Below, piece after piece: positions 1 through 9,956 of a stretch of 64,000 bases of DNA (its first letter is position 1; each line of letters starts with the position of its first letter). A program made the translations under genes and the position numbers. Below the pieces are notes generated by a model that worked only from the letters and a program-made list of their open reading frames with translations, ran no database searches and was not told where the DNA came from. Source of the DNA: a virus; the IMG/VR virus record IMGVR_UViG_3300037322_000275, positions 29,082 through 93,081 of that record. One strand, given 5' to 3'.

Positions 1-3000
1 ACATCCTGAGATTTTAAGAATGGCGGAGGAACTTAATGTTTCTCCTGCTGTTTTAGGAGCTAAAGTAGGTGTGTGGCAAGAAAAAAATAATGTAGAAGAT
101 AGATTTCCTACAAGTGAAGAAGTGTTAGCTTATAATGAAGTAAACATGTCTTTAAAAGCTGTAGATATATTGTTATCCGATAAAGCTAAACAAGTATTTG
201 ATAAAGGCAAAAAATCCAATTGGGATTTAAATAAAACATTAACAGAACTTCAAATACCTAAAGATCAAAAACAATTAATATTAGATAGCGGTAAAACGAC
301 AATTGATAATATTGTTACAGATTTATTAGCTAATTATAGCTATACAGTAGAAATAAATACTGCTAAATACTATAATAGGAATAATGAAAATAATTCATCT
401 TTTTCTGTTGAAGAAGATATTGGAATGGAAGGTCAATCTTTTGGATGGACAATTGTAAGCAATGGAGAACTTGGCAACGTAAGCGGTTTAACAGATAATT
501 CATTTAAAACCAAAGAAGAAGCAGAAGCGTATTTAAAATCAACAAAGAAAGAATCGTTGTTAAACACTAAACATTATTCTAATCTTACAGTTCCAGGTGG
601 TACTAACTATACAGAAAATGAAATAGCTACACCTGCAATTACTCCTAGTATTAAAGGTCATGCTCGATTTGCTACAGATAATGGTATAGGTTGGTTTAGA
701 AGTGATGATAAAGCACGTATTGAAGAAGTAAGAATAGGAAAAGCTTTTGATAAAGGTTATTTAACTGAAGAAGAAAAAGAAGAATACTTTGCGGAAGGTA
801 ACAGTCAAAGAGATTTAAATGAAATGTTAAAAACACATAAAGGGATTGAAACTTCTAAAGCACAAACAGGTATCACTAAAACAAGACGTATTCTTGAAGT
901 ACAATCTGATTTATTTCAAAAAGGTAGGGATAAAAAAAGTATAGTTAAACCTAAATATAATAATATAGGTGTTAGAGAAGATGAGATTAATCATAATAAT
1001 AAGACTTATATATTATTACCTCAGGGTTATTTTGAAGATTCTGATGATAATTTAGTTATAAGTTCAAAATTAAATGATACTAATTCGTCGGATATCCAAT
1101 TAGTTAGAGCTAAGGAAAATAATTATCTTACTATTGATGATAACTTGTATGAAATATTAGAAAGTAAATCTTTACAAGTTAAAGATAGAAATAATGCAGA
1201 AAATGAAATTAAACCTCAAAACCAATTCTTACAACTTCTAAACAAGGACAATAATTGGGTTAACTTCTTTATAAAATCTATCATACAAAATAGTGCTAAA
1301 AAAGGTTATGAAAAAGTGTTATTTCCTAGTGGTGATACAGCAGCTAAAATAGAAGGACATGAAACTGTACAAGGGTTTATAGATACTAAAGAAGCTAGAA
1401 TCAGGATTTTAAAAGAATCTCCATCTATATATTATAGATTTTTAGATAAAGATGGTTTTACTGAAACTCAGTATTTAAATATTAAATATGCAGAAGAATA
1501 TAAAAAAAATCATAATAAAAATTGGAAAGTAATTGATTTAACTAAAGAAAATAATATAAAAATAGCTCAATTAGAAAAAGAAATAGAAGATGCTAAAGCA
1601 GGTAAACTTAAAATATCCAGTGTAGCTAAATTTTATGAAGAAACTGTATTTAATGTATTAAAAAAACAAGGGTATAATCCTGTAAGAATTACTGATGAAT
1701 ATGGTAACAGTTGGTATAAAGTAAATATTGAAAGCAAAAGAGACAACTCTATGATATTTATGAATAGAGCTAAACTCAAGACTCTTGAAGGTTCTAAAGA
1801 AAATAAATTAGATTGGACAGACAGTACAGAACAATTAACAACAGTTAAAGAAGAATTTGTAGATTATAGCAAAGAAAATGCATATGTATTGTTTGCTAAT
1901 AAACAGGGTAAAATTACAGCTGACGAAGTTTTGGATAATATCTTAAATAATTTTTCAGATTTTTCTGAAATTGGTTTAGAATTTATTCAGAAAGCTAAAA
2001 ATTTAATTAGTAAATCTGGAGTTAAAATTCAGTTTGTTAACGAAAGTGTGTTTAGTGATAAAGACGTAATTATGGACTTTGATGCAAGTAGTAACACAAT
2101 ACGTATCTCTAGAACTAGATTGTCTGAATTTGATACACAAACAGTTGTCAGTACTTTTTTACATGAACTTGCACATAGTCAAACAGCTGAAGCATTGTTA
2201 AATCCTGTAACTTTTGAACAACAAGAATTTAAGTTACTTATTGATAAAATGTTTTTAAAATACAAAACTCAATCTAACAACAGTGGAAGTTATGGTTTTA
2301 AAAATACAATGGAATTTGTTGCTGAACTATACTCTAATCCTGAATTTAGAAAAGAAGTTGAAGCTTTAGATAAAAGTTTTTGGAATAAATTTATTGATGC
2401 TGTACGCAGATTATTTGGTTTTAAAAAGAATAATGAATATACAAAACTAATAAACGAAATTACTGAAAAAGTAGAATCCGATCAATCTGAATTTAAAGGT
2501 ATTAGAAATCAAGTTATTTTTGAAAAAAGAACTACCTCTAGAAACAAAGCTCAAACTATTGAAGACAAATTACAAAAGACTTTAAATAAAGCTAAAGACA
2601 ATTTAGACAATCTTTTAAATCAAAGTAAAGCCTACAAACGTAAGAATGAAGAAAAAGGAAAAGCTTTTGAAAAACACATACAGGAATTGATTGATGAAAT
2701 TGAAAAAGTTAGTTTAATTGATCAATGGAAAGGTGTTTCTATATATGTAAAATCAATGCTTAATACAATTAATCAATTAAACGATAGATTAGACAAAGAA
2801 GATTTTACTAAAGAAAATGGTTTAGAATTGATAGATTCATTTAGAACATACATGTCTACATACGATTTAGTAGAAGATGTTAAAGATTTAGTTACTAGTT
2901 TAACTAATGAAAAAATTGACGAAGTAGGTTTAGAAGAAATCAGTCAGTTAAAAGCAATTTTGAAAGACACTGTTGGTGGACATGCTATTTTAGAAAGTCG

Positions 3001-5632
3001 TTTTAATTCTAAACTTTCTGTAATATTAAAAACTACAATAAATAACATCAGATATTTACCTGAAATTGAAGACGATTGGAGAAAAAAGTTAGCTGTTGAA
3101 TACGCTAAACAAGGTATTACAGGTATCAGTAAGACAGAATGGGTTGCTCAACAAATGAATAATGCATACAAAGACGAAATACAAGAAGATCTAGATAACT
3201 ATGTAGATAACTTGTTAACAGGTGTTGGTACAGACATTTCTGCTGCCTCTGCTTTAATTTTAGATGGTATTAATAATAATTCCAGACTTGTTAGTATTGT
3301 AATGAATTTTATCACTCAAGCCAGAAATAAAATTATTGAACAAACTACTGAAGGAGATATTAAAGAAAACAAACTGTTTACTGCATTAACTAATGAAAAA
3401 GGAAAAAATGCTTCTACTAAAAAACTTTATGGAAACATTTATGACCAGGATTCTGCAGGTAACACAACTCTTAAAGGTGAATATTCAATCAAGTTTAAAG
3501 AAAAGTTTGATCTCTTAAGAAATAAAGTAAGTAGTACTTTAGAAGAACGTGGTAGATCGTCTAAAGAATTTAAAGCCGTATTAGTTGAATATCGTAAATG
3601 GTTAAAAGAAAATACAGTTTACAAAAATAAAAAAAGAACACCTGTTGCTAAATGGAAAAATGACCTGTCTAAATTAACTAAAGTTGAAAAAGAAATTTTG
3701 GATTACTTTATTGAAACAACTAAATTAGTTGATGAACAAACCTATGGCATACAGTCTTTAATTGTAGATGTTAAAGGTGCAACATTTTATACATTACCCG
3801 CAGTAACTAAAAGTGATTTAGAAAGAGTTGTAGACGGTAACGCAAAAGGTTTAATTAAAGATAAGTTAAAAGACATTGGTTCAATTAGACCTGACGATAT
3901 TGGTTACGATAAAAAGAATTTAAACAGTAAAGGTGAAATTGTTAGATATCAAAGAGTTCATTACAGAGGTAAATTATCTTCAGATCAACAGTCTTTAGAT
4001 TTATTTACAGTTAATCGTTTAAACCGAGTTAATGGTCTAAATTACAAAGAAAAAAATGCAATTGTATTACAAGTTGAAGCAATTAAGTTAATTGCTAAAA
4101 ACAAAGAATACTTTCTTAAAAATCCAGGTGGTAAAAACATACACAATATGTATTCTACTAGAGAAAAGGAAGGAACTCAACGAGGTAATAAATCTAACGA
4201 GTTTAAAATGATCGACAATATGATTGAAAAAAATATATACGACATTTTACACATTACTTATGGTAATGTAGGACCTATAGATTTAAATAAGGCAATTAGT
4301 ATCACTAACGGTTGGGTTGCATCAGTAGGTCTGTCTTTAAATGCTTTTTCTGCAGGGGCTAACATTTTAAATGGACAAGCTCAGATATTTTTAGAAAGAA
4401 TTGCAGGTAACCATTTAACTAAAGGTTCTGTTACTAAAGCACATAAAATGTATACTTCTGATTTAGGTGGTATAATGAAGGATTTTGGTAATCCAATTAA
4501 AACTTCGTTTGTTAATCAAGTAAATCAAATGTTTGATACTTTTGGTGGGTTTAGTGTAAAGCAACAAGAATTTATCAAAAACACAATTGCTAAAACTGTA
4601 ATTAATTCAGAAACACTGCAATTTATGCATGAAGGTGGTGAACACTATCTTCAATCAATAATGGTTATGGCAACACTAGAATCAATTAAGGTAATGGATT
4701 CTAACAATAACTACATTGGCAAAGACGGTAATGTGACAACTAAAGATAAAGCTGCTTCTGTTTTAGATATGTTATCTAAAGATAGTACAGGTTTATTGAA
4801 ATTAAGTGATAAAGTTGTTTATTCAGACAGAAATTTAAATTCTAAAATAAATGAAGGTGGTAAAGAGCAATTATTACTCTTTGTAAAAAAGAAACTCTTT
4901 GATACGATGGGTAATTATGATTCTAATTTACAACCCGAACTTTACAGACACTGGTATGGTAAGTTAGTAATGTTGTTTAGACGTTATTTAATACCACAGT
5001 TGGTAACTAGATTTAGAGGTGTTTCTACAGCTTTTGTTTCTGAAGAAAATTTAGAAGATGGAGATATTCATTTTAATGACGCATTAAGAACAACTGAAGA
5101 AGGTTCATACGTTAGTGCTTTAAGATTTTTAAGACATGGTATATATCCTGCATTAAGAAAGTTAAAATTTGACTTACTCAGTACTAATTGGAATGAACTA
5201 GATGATGACAAAAAAGCAGGAATAAAGAAAACAGTTGTTGAACTAGCATTGACTTCTGCACTTTTACCATTAATAGGTTTATTAGCTGCAGGTGCAGCAG
5301 GTGATGACGACGACAAAGAATGGTTATTTACAATTGCATTTTTAGCAAGAAGATTAGAATCTGAATTATCACAATTTAGAGATCCTAGAGAAGCAACAAA
5401 AATTACTAAATCACCAATTCCTTCGTTGAGAGTAATAGAACAAACTTTAGATATACTGGATTATTTATTACCTTGGAATATTACGGAAGTAAATGATACT
5501 TATCAATCTGGTAAAAATAAAGGTGAACTCAAAATCAAAGTTAAAGCTATCAAATTAATACCTATAATAAGTAAACTAGAAATAACTTCTGAAGAACTTT
5601 ATAAAGGTCTTGAATCAAAGTACGGAAAATAA
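1..5632 (+). CDS. Giant virion polyprotein with zinc-metallopeptidase motif (5' end outside window)
   Basis: The frame is open to the left edge of the window, so the first methionine at base 20 is probably internal and at least 1,870 residues are visible. Residues 715-719 (counted from base 20) read HELAH, the HExxH zinc-protease signature. Long lysine/glutamate-rich helical stretches follow. Near the C-terminus a hydrophobic segment (LALTSALLPLIGLLAAGAAG) precedes an acidic DDDD run. Giant multi-domain proteins of this type occur in crAss-like phages and are thought to be carried in the virion and ejected with the DNA. The peptidase could process itself or host proteins, but that is inference. 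The gene converges on the minus-strand block at the 5.65 kb hairpin. I saw no RNA-polymerase DxDGD motif in the visible part. Confidence 0.85.
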   Translation, partial: HPEILRMAEELNVSPAVLGAKVGVWQEKNNVEDRFPTSEEVLAYNEVNMSLKAVDILLSDKAKQVFDKGKKSNWDLNKTLTELQIPKDQKQLILDSGKTTIDNIVTDLLANYSYTVEINTAKYYNRNNENNSSFSVEEDIGMEGQSFGWTIVSNGELGNVSGLTDNSFKTKEEAEAYLKSTKKESLLNTKHYSNLTVPGGTNYTENEIATPAITPSIKGHARFATDNGIGWFRSDDKARIEEVRIGKAFDKGYLTEEEKEEYFAEGNSQRDLNEMLKTHKGIETSKAQTGITKTRRILEVQSDLFQKGRDKKSIVKPKYNNIGVREDEINHNNKTYILLPQGYFEDSDDNLVISSKLNDTNSSDIQLVRAKENNYLTIDDNLYEILESKSLQVKDRNNAENEIKPQNQFLQLLNKDNNWVNFFIKSIIQNSAKKGYEKVLFPSGDTAAKIEGHETVQGFIDTKEARIRILKESPSIYYRFLDKDGFTETQYLNIKYAEEYKKNHNKNWKVIDLTKENNIKIAQLEKEIEDAKAGKLKISSVAKFYEETVFNVLKKQGYNPVRITDEYGNSWYKVNIESKRDNSMIFMNRAKLKTLEGSKENKLDWTDSTEQLTTVKEEFVDYSKENAYVLFANKQGKITADEVLDNILNNFSDFSEIGLEFIQKAKNLISKSGVKIQFVNESVFSDKDVIMDFDASSNTIRISRTRLSEFDTQTVVSTFLHELAHSQTAEALLNPVTFEQQEFKLLIDKMFLKYKTQSNNSGSYGFKNTMEFVAELYSNPEFRKEVEALDKSFWNKFIDAVRRLFGFKKNNEYTKLINEITEKVESDQSEFKGIRNQVIFEKRTTSRNKAQTIEDKLQKTLNKAKDNLDNLLNQSKAYKRKNEEKGKAFEKHIQELIDEIEKVSLIDQWKGVSIYVKSMLNTINQLNDRLDKEDFTKENGLELIDSFRTYMSTYDLVEDVKDLVTSLTNEKIDEVGLEEISQLKAILKDTVGGHAILESRFNSKLSVILKTTINNIRYLPEIEDDWRKKLAVEYAKQGITGISKTEWVAQQMNNAYKDEIQEDLDNYVDNLLTGVGTDISAASALILDGINNNSRLVSIVMNFITQARNKIIEQTTEGDIKENKLFTALTNEKGKNASTKKLYGNIYDQDSAGNTTLKGEYSIKFKEKFDLLRNKVSSTLEERGRSSKEFKAVLVEYRKWLKENTVYKNKKRTPVAKWKNDLSKLTKVEKEILDYFIETTKLVDEQTYGIQSLIVDVKGATFYTLPAVTKSDLERVVDGNAKGLIKDKLKDIGSIRPDDIGYDKKNLNSKGEIVRYQRVHYRGKLSSDQQSLDLFTVNRLNRVNGLNYKEKNAIVLQVEAIKLIAKNKEYFLKNPGGKNIHNMYSTREKEGTQRGNKSNEFKMIDNMIEKNIYDILHITYGNVGPIDLNKAISITNGWVASVGLSLNAFSAGANILNGQAQIFLERIAGNHLTKGSVTKAHKMYTSDLGGIMKDFGNPIKTSFVNQVNQMFDTFGGFSVKQQEFIKNTIAKTVINSETLQFMHEGGEHYLQSIMVMATLESIKVMDSNNNYIGKDGNVTTKDKAASVLDMLSKDSTGLLKLSDKVVYSDRNLNSKINEGGKEQLLLFVKKKLFDTMGNYDSNLQPELYRHWYGKLVMLFRRYLIPQLVTRFRGVSTAFVSEENLEDGDIHFNDALRTTEEGSYVSALRFLRHGIYPALRKLKFDLLSTNWNELDDDKKAGIKKTVVELALTSALLPLIGLLAAGAAGDDDDKEWLFTIAFLARRLESELSQFRDPREATKITKSPIPSLRVIEQTLDILDYLLPWNITEVNDTYQSGKNKGELKIKVKAIKLIPIISKLEITSEELYKGLESKYGK

Positions 5633-5646
5633 AGGGTCTAAAAAAA

Positions 5647-5678
5647 AGCCACAGTAACCAATTAAGGTCGCTGTGGCT
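5647..5678. terminator. Hairpin terminator between convergent blocks
   Basis: AGCCACAG (5647-5654) pairs perfectly with CTGTGGCT (5671-5678). On the minus strand the stem is followed by a run of T (A-run at 5641-5647 on the plus strand), which makes a strong terminator for leftward transcription after thyA. In the plus direction the tail is weaker (CTTTCTGCATTT). It sits exactly between the two convergent genes. Confidence 0.85.
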
Positions 5679-5691
5679 TTCTGCATTTAAT

Positions 5692-6777
5692 TTACATAGG
5701 TGCTAGCATCTCAGCTTTAATTGCTGGATATGATTCATAATCTTTTAATTTAAACATATCTATTCTCAATTCTTTAAAATATTCATCTAGAGTTAAAATT
5801 TTCATATTTACAGCATTTGTTGCTATGTCAAATTCAGGATGAAATTCTAATTTACATTTATTATGTTTATTGACATCTTTATTAAGTTGTTCTTTAATAG
5901 CTTCTATATGTGAATCATAAATATGAACATTAGATAAATCACCAATTAATTCACTAGGAACCATATTAGTTAATTTACCAATTACATTAGCTAATAAACC
6001 GTATGATGCAATGTTAAATGGTAACCCAAGAAATGTATCAACACTACGCTGATGCCATTTTAAATCAAATGTATACTTAATATCGGTATCTGCTTCTTTT
6101 CCCCAATTTCCTGAGTTGTGAATTCCACTTTTAGAAGAGTTATTAATTTGATATCTTTTTATGTAGTTTAAAGGTCTAGGAATAATCTCAAAAGCCCAAT
6201 GACAAGGCGGTAAAGCCATTTCATCTAATTCAGCAGGATTCCAAGCTGTAACTATATGTCTACGAGACATTGGTTTATCTTTAAGATTCTGAATTAAACT
6301 AGATATTTGGTCTAACTTAATAGGTAACCATGTTATATTGTTATATAGTATTGGTGCTGACCAACTTTTCCATTGAGCACCATATACGCTGCCTAAATTA
6401 CCAAATTTTATTTTGTCTAAATGTTTAACATTATTGTTTTTAATATATTCTATAAATTCTTCTATATTATATACAGGATTATCAGAAGTTTTTAAATACC
6501 AATTATAAGCATCTTTATCCCAAATATGAATATTATTATCTACAAGATATTTAATATTAGTATTACCTTTTAAAAACCAAATTAATTCACCTACAATTCC
6601 TTTCCAGTACAATTTTTTAGTAGTAATAGCTGGAAACCCGTCAGTTTGTAAATTATGCCTAAATTCGTAAGAACTTACTTGTTTGCACATTACATTTCTA
6701 CTTTCGTCTTTATAATCATAACCCTCCTCAAGAATTTTCTCAAGGAGTGTATGATATGTGTAGTCTATTCTAGCCAT
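5692..6777 (-). CDS. thyA: Thymidylate synthase
   Basis: The enzyme converts dUMP to dTMP with methylene-tetrahydrofolate. The active-site motif LPPCH is present (Cys192), followed by RSVDTFLGLPFNIASY, the dUMP-binding signature including the conserved Asn. The N-terminal GELIWFLKGNTNIKYL and the IWD motif also match ThyA. At 361 residues it is longer than the roughly 264 of E. coli ThyA, with extra sequence between the N-terminal domain and the catalytic Cys. This is common in phage forms. Its start overlaps the end of the upstream gene by 8 bases, so the two are co-transcribed. It is the last gene of the leftward block. Confidence 0.95.
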   Translation of the reverse strand: MARIDYTYHTLLEKILEEGYDYKDESRNVMCKQVSSYEFRHNLQTDGFPAITTKKLYWKGIVGELIWFLKGNTNIKYLVDNNIHIWDKDAYNWYLKTSDNPVYNIEEFIEYIKNNNVKHLDKIKFGNLGSVYGAQWKSWSAPILYNNITWLPIKLDQISSLIQNLKDKPMSRRHIVTAWNPAELDEMALPPCHWAFEIIPRPLNYIKRYQINNSSKSGIHNSGNWGKEADTDIKYTFDLKWHQRSVDTFLGLPFNIASYGLLANVIGKLTNMVPSELIGDLSNVHIYDSHIEAIKEQLNKDVNKHNKCKLEFHPEFDIATNAVNMKILTLDEYFKELRIDMFKLKDYESYPAIKAEMLAPM

Positions 6778-7162
6778 TATCTTTATCTACTTCTAAAAAT
6801 TTATTGCCTGACCAATATTCTTGATGTTTTTCTTCTTCACTATAAACTTCAATTTTATCAATAATACTAGCCATTTTTAATATTAAATAAATAACATTAT
6901 CTCCAAACTTTTCATTTAATACTGCTATTGTAGGTAATTTATTTTCAACCAAATCATTAGTTATATCGGCAATAGATATTTCATGTTTTAATAGAAAACC
7001 ATCTAATACTTTTTCTCTAATTAATCCACTACGTTGTGAACCAATATCAAAATTATGAAAAGGATTATTGTTTCTACGGTATTCTTTACCTTTTACAACT
7101 AAAGTTTCTCTAATCCCATTTAAAAAGATATCAATTACTTCTTCAAATCTGTTTTCTGTCAT
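6770..7162 (-). CDS. Conserved phage protein of the DUF1599-like nucleotide-metabolism type
   Basis: A 130-residue helical protein. The segment KGKEYRRNNNPFHNFD resembles the KxxEYxxxxDRLHNF signature of small phage proteins often found beside nucleotide enzymes (nucleotide modification-associated/DUF1599-like). The following residues are helical and acidic. The position directly upstream of thyA, with an 8-base overlap, supports a role in the dNTP pool. The assignment rests on one motif, so the precise activity is unknown. Confidence 0.7.
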   Translation of the reverse strand: MTENRFEEVIDIFLNGIRETLVVKGKEYRRNNNPFHNFDIGSQRSGLIREKVLDGFLLKHEISIADITNDLVENKLPTIAVLNEKFGDNVIYLILKMASIIDKIEVYSEEEKHQEYWSGNKFLEVDKDNG

Positions 7163-7308
7163 TTTATTGTTTTTAAAATATCACACTTTCTGTAAGTAGT
7201 TATGTCAAATGTAACCCCAGATTGTGAATTATTACATCTTGTTTTATGAATTAACTTTCCATTTCTGTAAATGTAAGACTCGTTATCTATTATTTTAGAC
7301 CACATCAT
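7159..7308 (-). CDS. Small unknown protein (49 aa)
   Basis: The frame reads MMWSKIIDNESYIYRNGKLI and ends in TGA, overlapping the next ATG as ATGA. Its start overlaps the end of the metallophosphoesterase gene by about 14 bases; a second ATG lies at 7305. Tight coupling on both sides is the main evidence that it is real. Two cysteines (TRCNN, RKCD) are present. No family was recognised. Confidence 0.65.
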   Translation of the reverse strand: MMWSKIIDNESYIYRNGKLIHKTRCNNSQSGVTFDITTYRKCDILKTIK

Positions 7309-7987
7309 AATCAATAATATTACCATTACTAGTTAACTGATTAAGTTTACCGTGTGTAATGACAGAACCATTGCTATATAAGATGTTGTGTTCTGCTAAT
7401 TTCAAAATTCCTGCATTTACAATATCTTCACTACTGTGAATGTGTCCAAATAAACACATTTTTGGTTGAACTCTTATTACATTGTTTTTTAGGGCTCTGT
7501 CACCATTTTGATCTAACCTGTGTGTTTTATCATAAGAAAGATCTAATATTCCTTTAGGTGGTCCGTGAACAACTAATATGTCTGTTTCAACAGGTATTTG
7601 TTTCCAGATATTATCCATCTTAAATCTACTTTTTTGAAAGTGCCAGTCACCATAACTTGGTGTATATGGAGAACCATAAAAGTTGATACCCTCAATCTGA
7701 AGAAATTCATCTTGAAGATATATAATGTTTTCTGTTTGACAAATTGTTCTAAAATCTTCTGTATATCTTGAAACATATGTATCATGATTTCCTGCTACTA
7801 ATATTTTTGTTGGAATTGGTAAGCCTGAATACCATCTTATAAAAGAAGCGGTTTCAGTTTCATTTCTATACAGATCTTTATAGTTAGTAAAATCACCTGA
7901 ATGAATGACAATGTCTATGTTTTCAGGAATAACCAACAGATCGTGATATCCATGTGTATCACTAATGTGCCATATTTTCTTAATCAT
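7295..7987 (-). CDS. Calcineurin-like metallophosphoesterase
   Basis: The five blocks of the dinuclear-metal phosphoesterase fold are in order: DTH (D10, H12), HSGDF, AGNHD, LVVHGPP and FGHIH. At 230 residues it is a single catalytic domain. Such phage enzymes hydrolyse phosphomonoesters or diesters of nucleotides or nucleic acids; the substrate cannot be told here. The start ATG overlaps the TAA of the MazG-like gene upstream by one base, in an operon of nucleotide-metabolism genes. Confidence 0.9.
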   Translation of the reverse strand: MIKKIWHISDTHGYHDLLVIPENIDIVIHSGDFTNYKDLYRNETETASFIRWYSGLPIPTKILVAGNHDTYVSRYTEDFRTICQTENIIYLQDEFLQIEGINFYGSPYTPSYGDWHFQKSRFKMDNIWKQIPVETDILVVHGPPKGILDLSYDKTHRLDQNGDRALKNNVIRVQPKMCLFGHIHSSEDIVNAGILKLAEHNILYSNGSVITHGKLNQLTSNGNIIDYDVV

Positions 7988-8268
7988 ATTTTTCCAGGAT
8001 ATTCTTTGTTTTTTAAATAAGTTTTAAATTTATTTATTTTAAAAACAACACGTTCTTTAATTGATTTTTTGTTAAAAAGTTTTTCAAGAATTTTTATTCT
8101 TATTTTAACATCTCCAATTTCATCAATAATTTCTTTAATTTCTACTCTATCAGGTTTGTTGATATATTGTGTTAGAACTAATGATAATTCTTGAAGTTCT
8201 TCAGAAGCTTTCAAGAGATTATAATTATAATCATTTGATTTAGCTAATTTTTTTATTGTTTTATTCAT
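7984..8268 (-). CDS. MazG-like NTP pyrophosphohydrolase
   Basis: About 94 residues, all helical. The segment KASEELQELSLVLTQ followed later by EIIDEIGDVKIRI matches the EExxE...ExxD metal-binding pattern of all-alpha NTP pyrophosphatases (MazG/HisE superfamily). I chose the ATG at 8268, which overlaps the helicase stop by 8 bases; an in-frame codon at 8298 would add ten residues. It likely cleans non-canonical NTPs or resets nucleotide pools, including alarmones. Confidence 0.75.
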   Translation of the reverse strand: MNKTIKKLAKSNDYNYNLLKASEELQELSLVLTQYINKPDRVEIKEIIDEIGDVKIRIKILEKLFNKKSIKERVVFKINKFKTYLKNKEYPGKI

Positions 8269-9496
8269 CACTTTCTGTGTTTTTTGTGTATTTGACAATA
8301 CAATCTTTTAAGTCAATACAATCTATAATGTTATATTCATTAAAGTTTTCAATAGCTTTATTCAACCATTTTTCTTCTTGAGTATTTTTTGTTTTAAATA
8401 TAAAAACACTACCTACTTTATCTCCGTTTAATCTTGCTCGTCCTAGCATTTGAATAAATTTACCCTCTACACTGTAATAAGAATGTAAGATAACGTTGTC
8501 TAAATCGCTTAAATTTGCTCCCTGCTGTAACTTCTTAAAGCTACCAATAACTTTTATTTTGTTCTTGTCAAAGTTGCTTCTAATGAGCTCGTTTGCGTCT
8601 TTACTATTTCTAGATGAAACAGTATTTTTAGTTATTTTTAACAGTGAATCAATACTATTAGCAAAAACAATAGACTTGCCATTAATTACATTTAATAATA
8701 ATTTAACAGCTTTATTTTTAGATTCTAGAGTGTATAAAAGACTTTTTCTTTTGTTTGAAGATACCAATATTTTTAGGTTTTTTATTTTTTCAAACTCAAA
8801 AAAATCTTCATTTTCCTTTGGTTCTGAAAAAAGCAATCTTTTGAATTGATTGTCCCAATATTCGTAAGCTTTTTCTTCTGTCTGTAAAAAAGGTTTAAAT
8901 TTACTCCCTGCTTTAACTGTTTTTTCAACTTTTTCAAGTTCGTGATTAACGATGTAAAGATTAAGTTTCCTACTTGTGTTATTTATTTGTCCTTGATTTA
9001 CCGTGTATACAAAACAAGTTGGTGCAAAAGCATCTAAAAGATTACCTTTAGTTACTACTTTGTCATCGATTGTATACTCAATATCTCTATTAATTGTTGC
9101 AGACAATCCTAAAATAGCATCGTATGTATTGTTTAAATAAAATTGAGAATACACAGGAGTTAAGGAATCGTGAATTTCATCTGCAATAACTAAACCAAAG
9201 GATTTATCTTTCCATTTACAAACAGTTTGATAACATTGAAATTGTAAGTGATAATCTTGTAAAACATTTCTGTCAAACATTTCGTTGTATTTAACAATAT
9301 CTTTAATTAAGTCTGTTTGACGGTCTACTTGTTCTGCTAAAAATAAGTGTGTTTTACCATCATTTTTAGGCATTGTGTATAATGCATGCAAACTACAAAA
9401 AGTTTTACCTAATCCTGTAATTAAGTTTAGTGTTCCTTTTTTGTCAGATTCTAACCATTTTTCAACAGCTTTTTCTTGAATTTCATCTCTTGTCAT
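8261..9496 (-). CDS. Superfamily 2 helicase / DEAD-like ATPase
   Basis: SF2 motifs in order: Walker A TGLGKT (residues 27-32), DEIH box (ADEIHD), motif III LSAT, and motif VI QMLGRARLNG. About 411 residues from the chosen ATG at 9496. A start at 9532 would add MKVPELLFLFKN, but that extension runs into a hairpin, so the inner start is preferred. It is probably a DNA helicase or translocase in replication or recombination, as in other crAss-like phages. It overlaps the downstream MazG-like gene. Confidence 0.9.
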   Translation of the reverse strand: MTRDEIQEKAVEKWLESDKKGTLNLITGLGKTFCSLHALYTMPKNDGKTHLFLAEQVDRQTDLIKDIVKYNEMFDRNVLQDYHLQFQCYQTVCKWKDKSFGLVIADEIHDSLTPVYSQFYLNNTYDAILGLSATINRDIEYTIDDKVVTKGNLLDAFAPTCFVYTVNQGQINNTSRKLNLYIVNHELEKVEKTVKAGSKFKPFLQTEEKAYEYWDNQFKRLLFSEPKENEDFFEFEKIKNLKILVSSNKRKSLLYTLESKNKAVKLLLNVINGKSIVFANSIDSLLKITKNTVSSRNSKDANELIRSNFDKNKIKVIGSFKKLQQGANLSDLDNVILHSYYSVEGKFIQMLGRARLNGDKVGSVFIFKTKNTQEEKWLNKAIENFNEYNIIDCIDLKDCIVKYTKNTESDE

Positions 9497-9519
9497 ATTT
9501 TTAAATAAAAACAATAGCT

Positions 9520-9547
9520 CGGGTACTTTCAAGCATCAATACCCGAT
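9520..9547 (-). terminator. Hairpin upstream of the SF2 helicase (terminator/attenuator-like)
   Basis: TCGGGTA (9520-9526) pairs with TACCCGA (9541-9547), 7 bp. On the minus strand it is followed by AGCTATTGTTTTTATTT. It could end the upstream transcript or attenuate entry into the helicase gene. The spacer 9548-9704 holds no convincing gene. It does contain an ATG-less frame with a CNCG motif, which may be a remnant. Confidence 0.5.
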
Positions 9548-9704
9548 ATAATAAGCTACACTACTGTTTATTAAAAAAGACACCTACAGCTTCACTATAC
9601 ATTTCACCGCAATTACAAATCGCAGTATAGTATTTTGGGTCTTTTAAGGTTTCTGAGTGTCTTTAATTTTGTGCTACTGTAAACCTTTTTTCACACTTTG
9701 TCTA

Positions 9705-9926
9705 TTACTTTTTTTTAATTCTAGCTTGAGCTTCTTTAAGACCTCTACTAAAAGAATCAGACGCGTTTTGATCTTTATTTGCGTCTTTCATTAACTTTTG
9801 AGACATTTCAAAATCTTTACTTTGATAAGCTGCTTGCTGTTTACTTGAAGCTTCATAGGCGAGAGAATCTCTTTTTTTTTCAGCTTCTTCTCTAGTAAAA
9901 AGTTTTTTCTTTTTTGGTTGTTCCAT
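9705..9926 (-). CDS. Small charged protein (73 aa), unknown
   Basis: Starts MEQPKKKKLFTREEAEKKRD and ends ARIKKK. It is highly charged, lysine/glutamate/alanine-rich and probably one long helix. It has its own phage-type promoter at 9957-9988. No family was recognised. The dedicated promoter suggests early, strong expression. Confidence 0.7.
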   Translation of the reverse strand: MEQPKKKKLFTREEAEKKRDSLAYEASSKQQAAYQSKDFEMSQKLMKDANKDQNASDSFSRGLKEAQARIKKK

Positions 9927-9956
9927 ATATATAATTATTAATTAATATTTAACATT

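Noticed and set aside
5068-5316. Serine-rich frame on the minus strand inside the giant protein
   Set aside because: It is a shadow of the acidic and alanine-rich C-terminus on the other strand. Similar shadows exist opposite the scaffold acidic region (54717-54998) and the fibre repeats (63663-63947).
5692-6777. ThyA as a dUMP hydroxymethylase, which would mean modified DNA
   Set aside because: The LPFNIASY asparagine and the IWFLKG tryptophan expected of methylating ThyA are present, so ordinary dTMP synthesis is the better reading.
7295-8298. Toxin-antitoxin interpretation of the MazG-like and metallophosphoesterase pair
   Set aside because: Both are ordinary nucleotide-metabolism enzymes with intact motifs in a larger operon; nothing points to a toxin.
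9548-9704. Reading frame with CNCGEMY between the SF2 helicase and the 73-residue gene
   Set aside because: It has no usable start codon before a stop and ends after about 40 codons. It is more likely spacer or a remnant.
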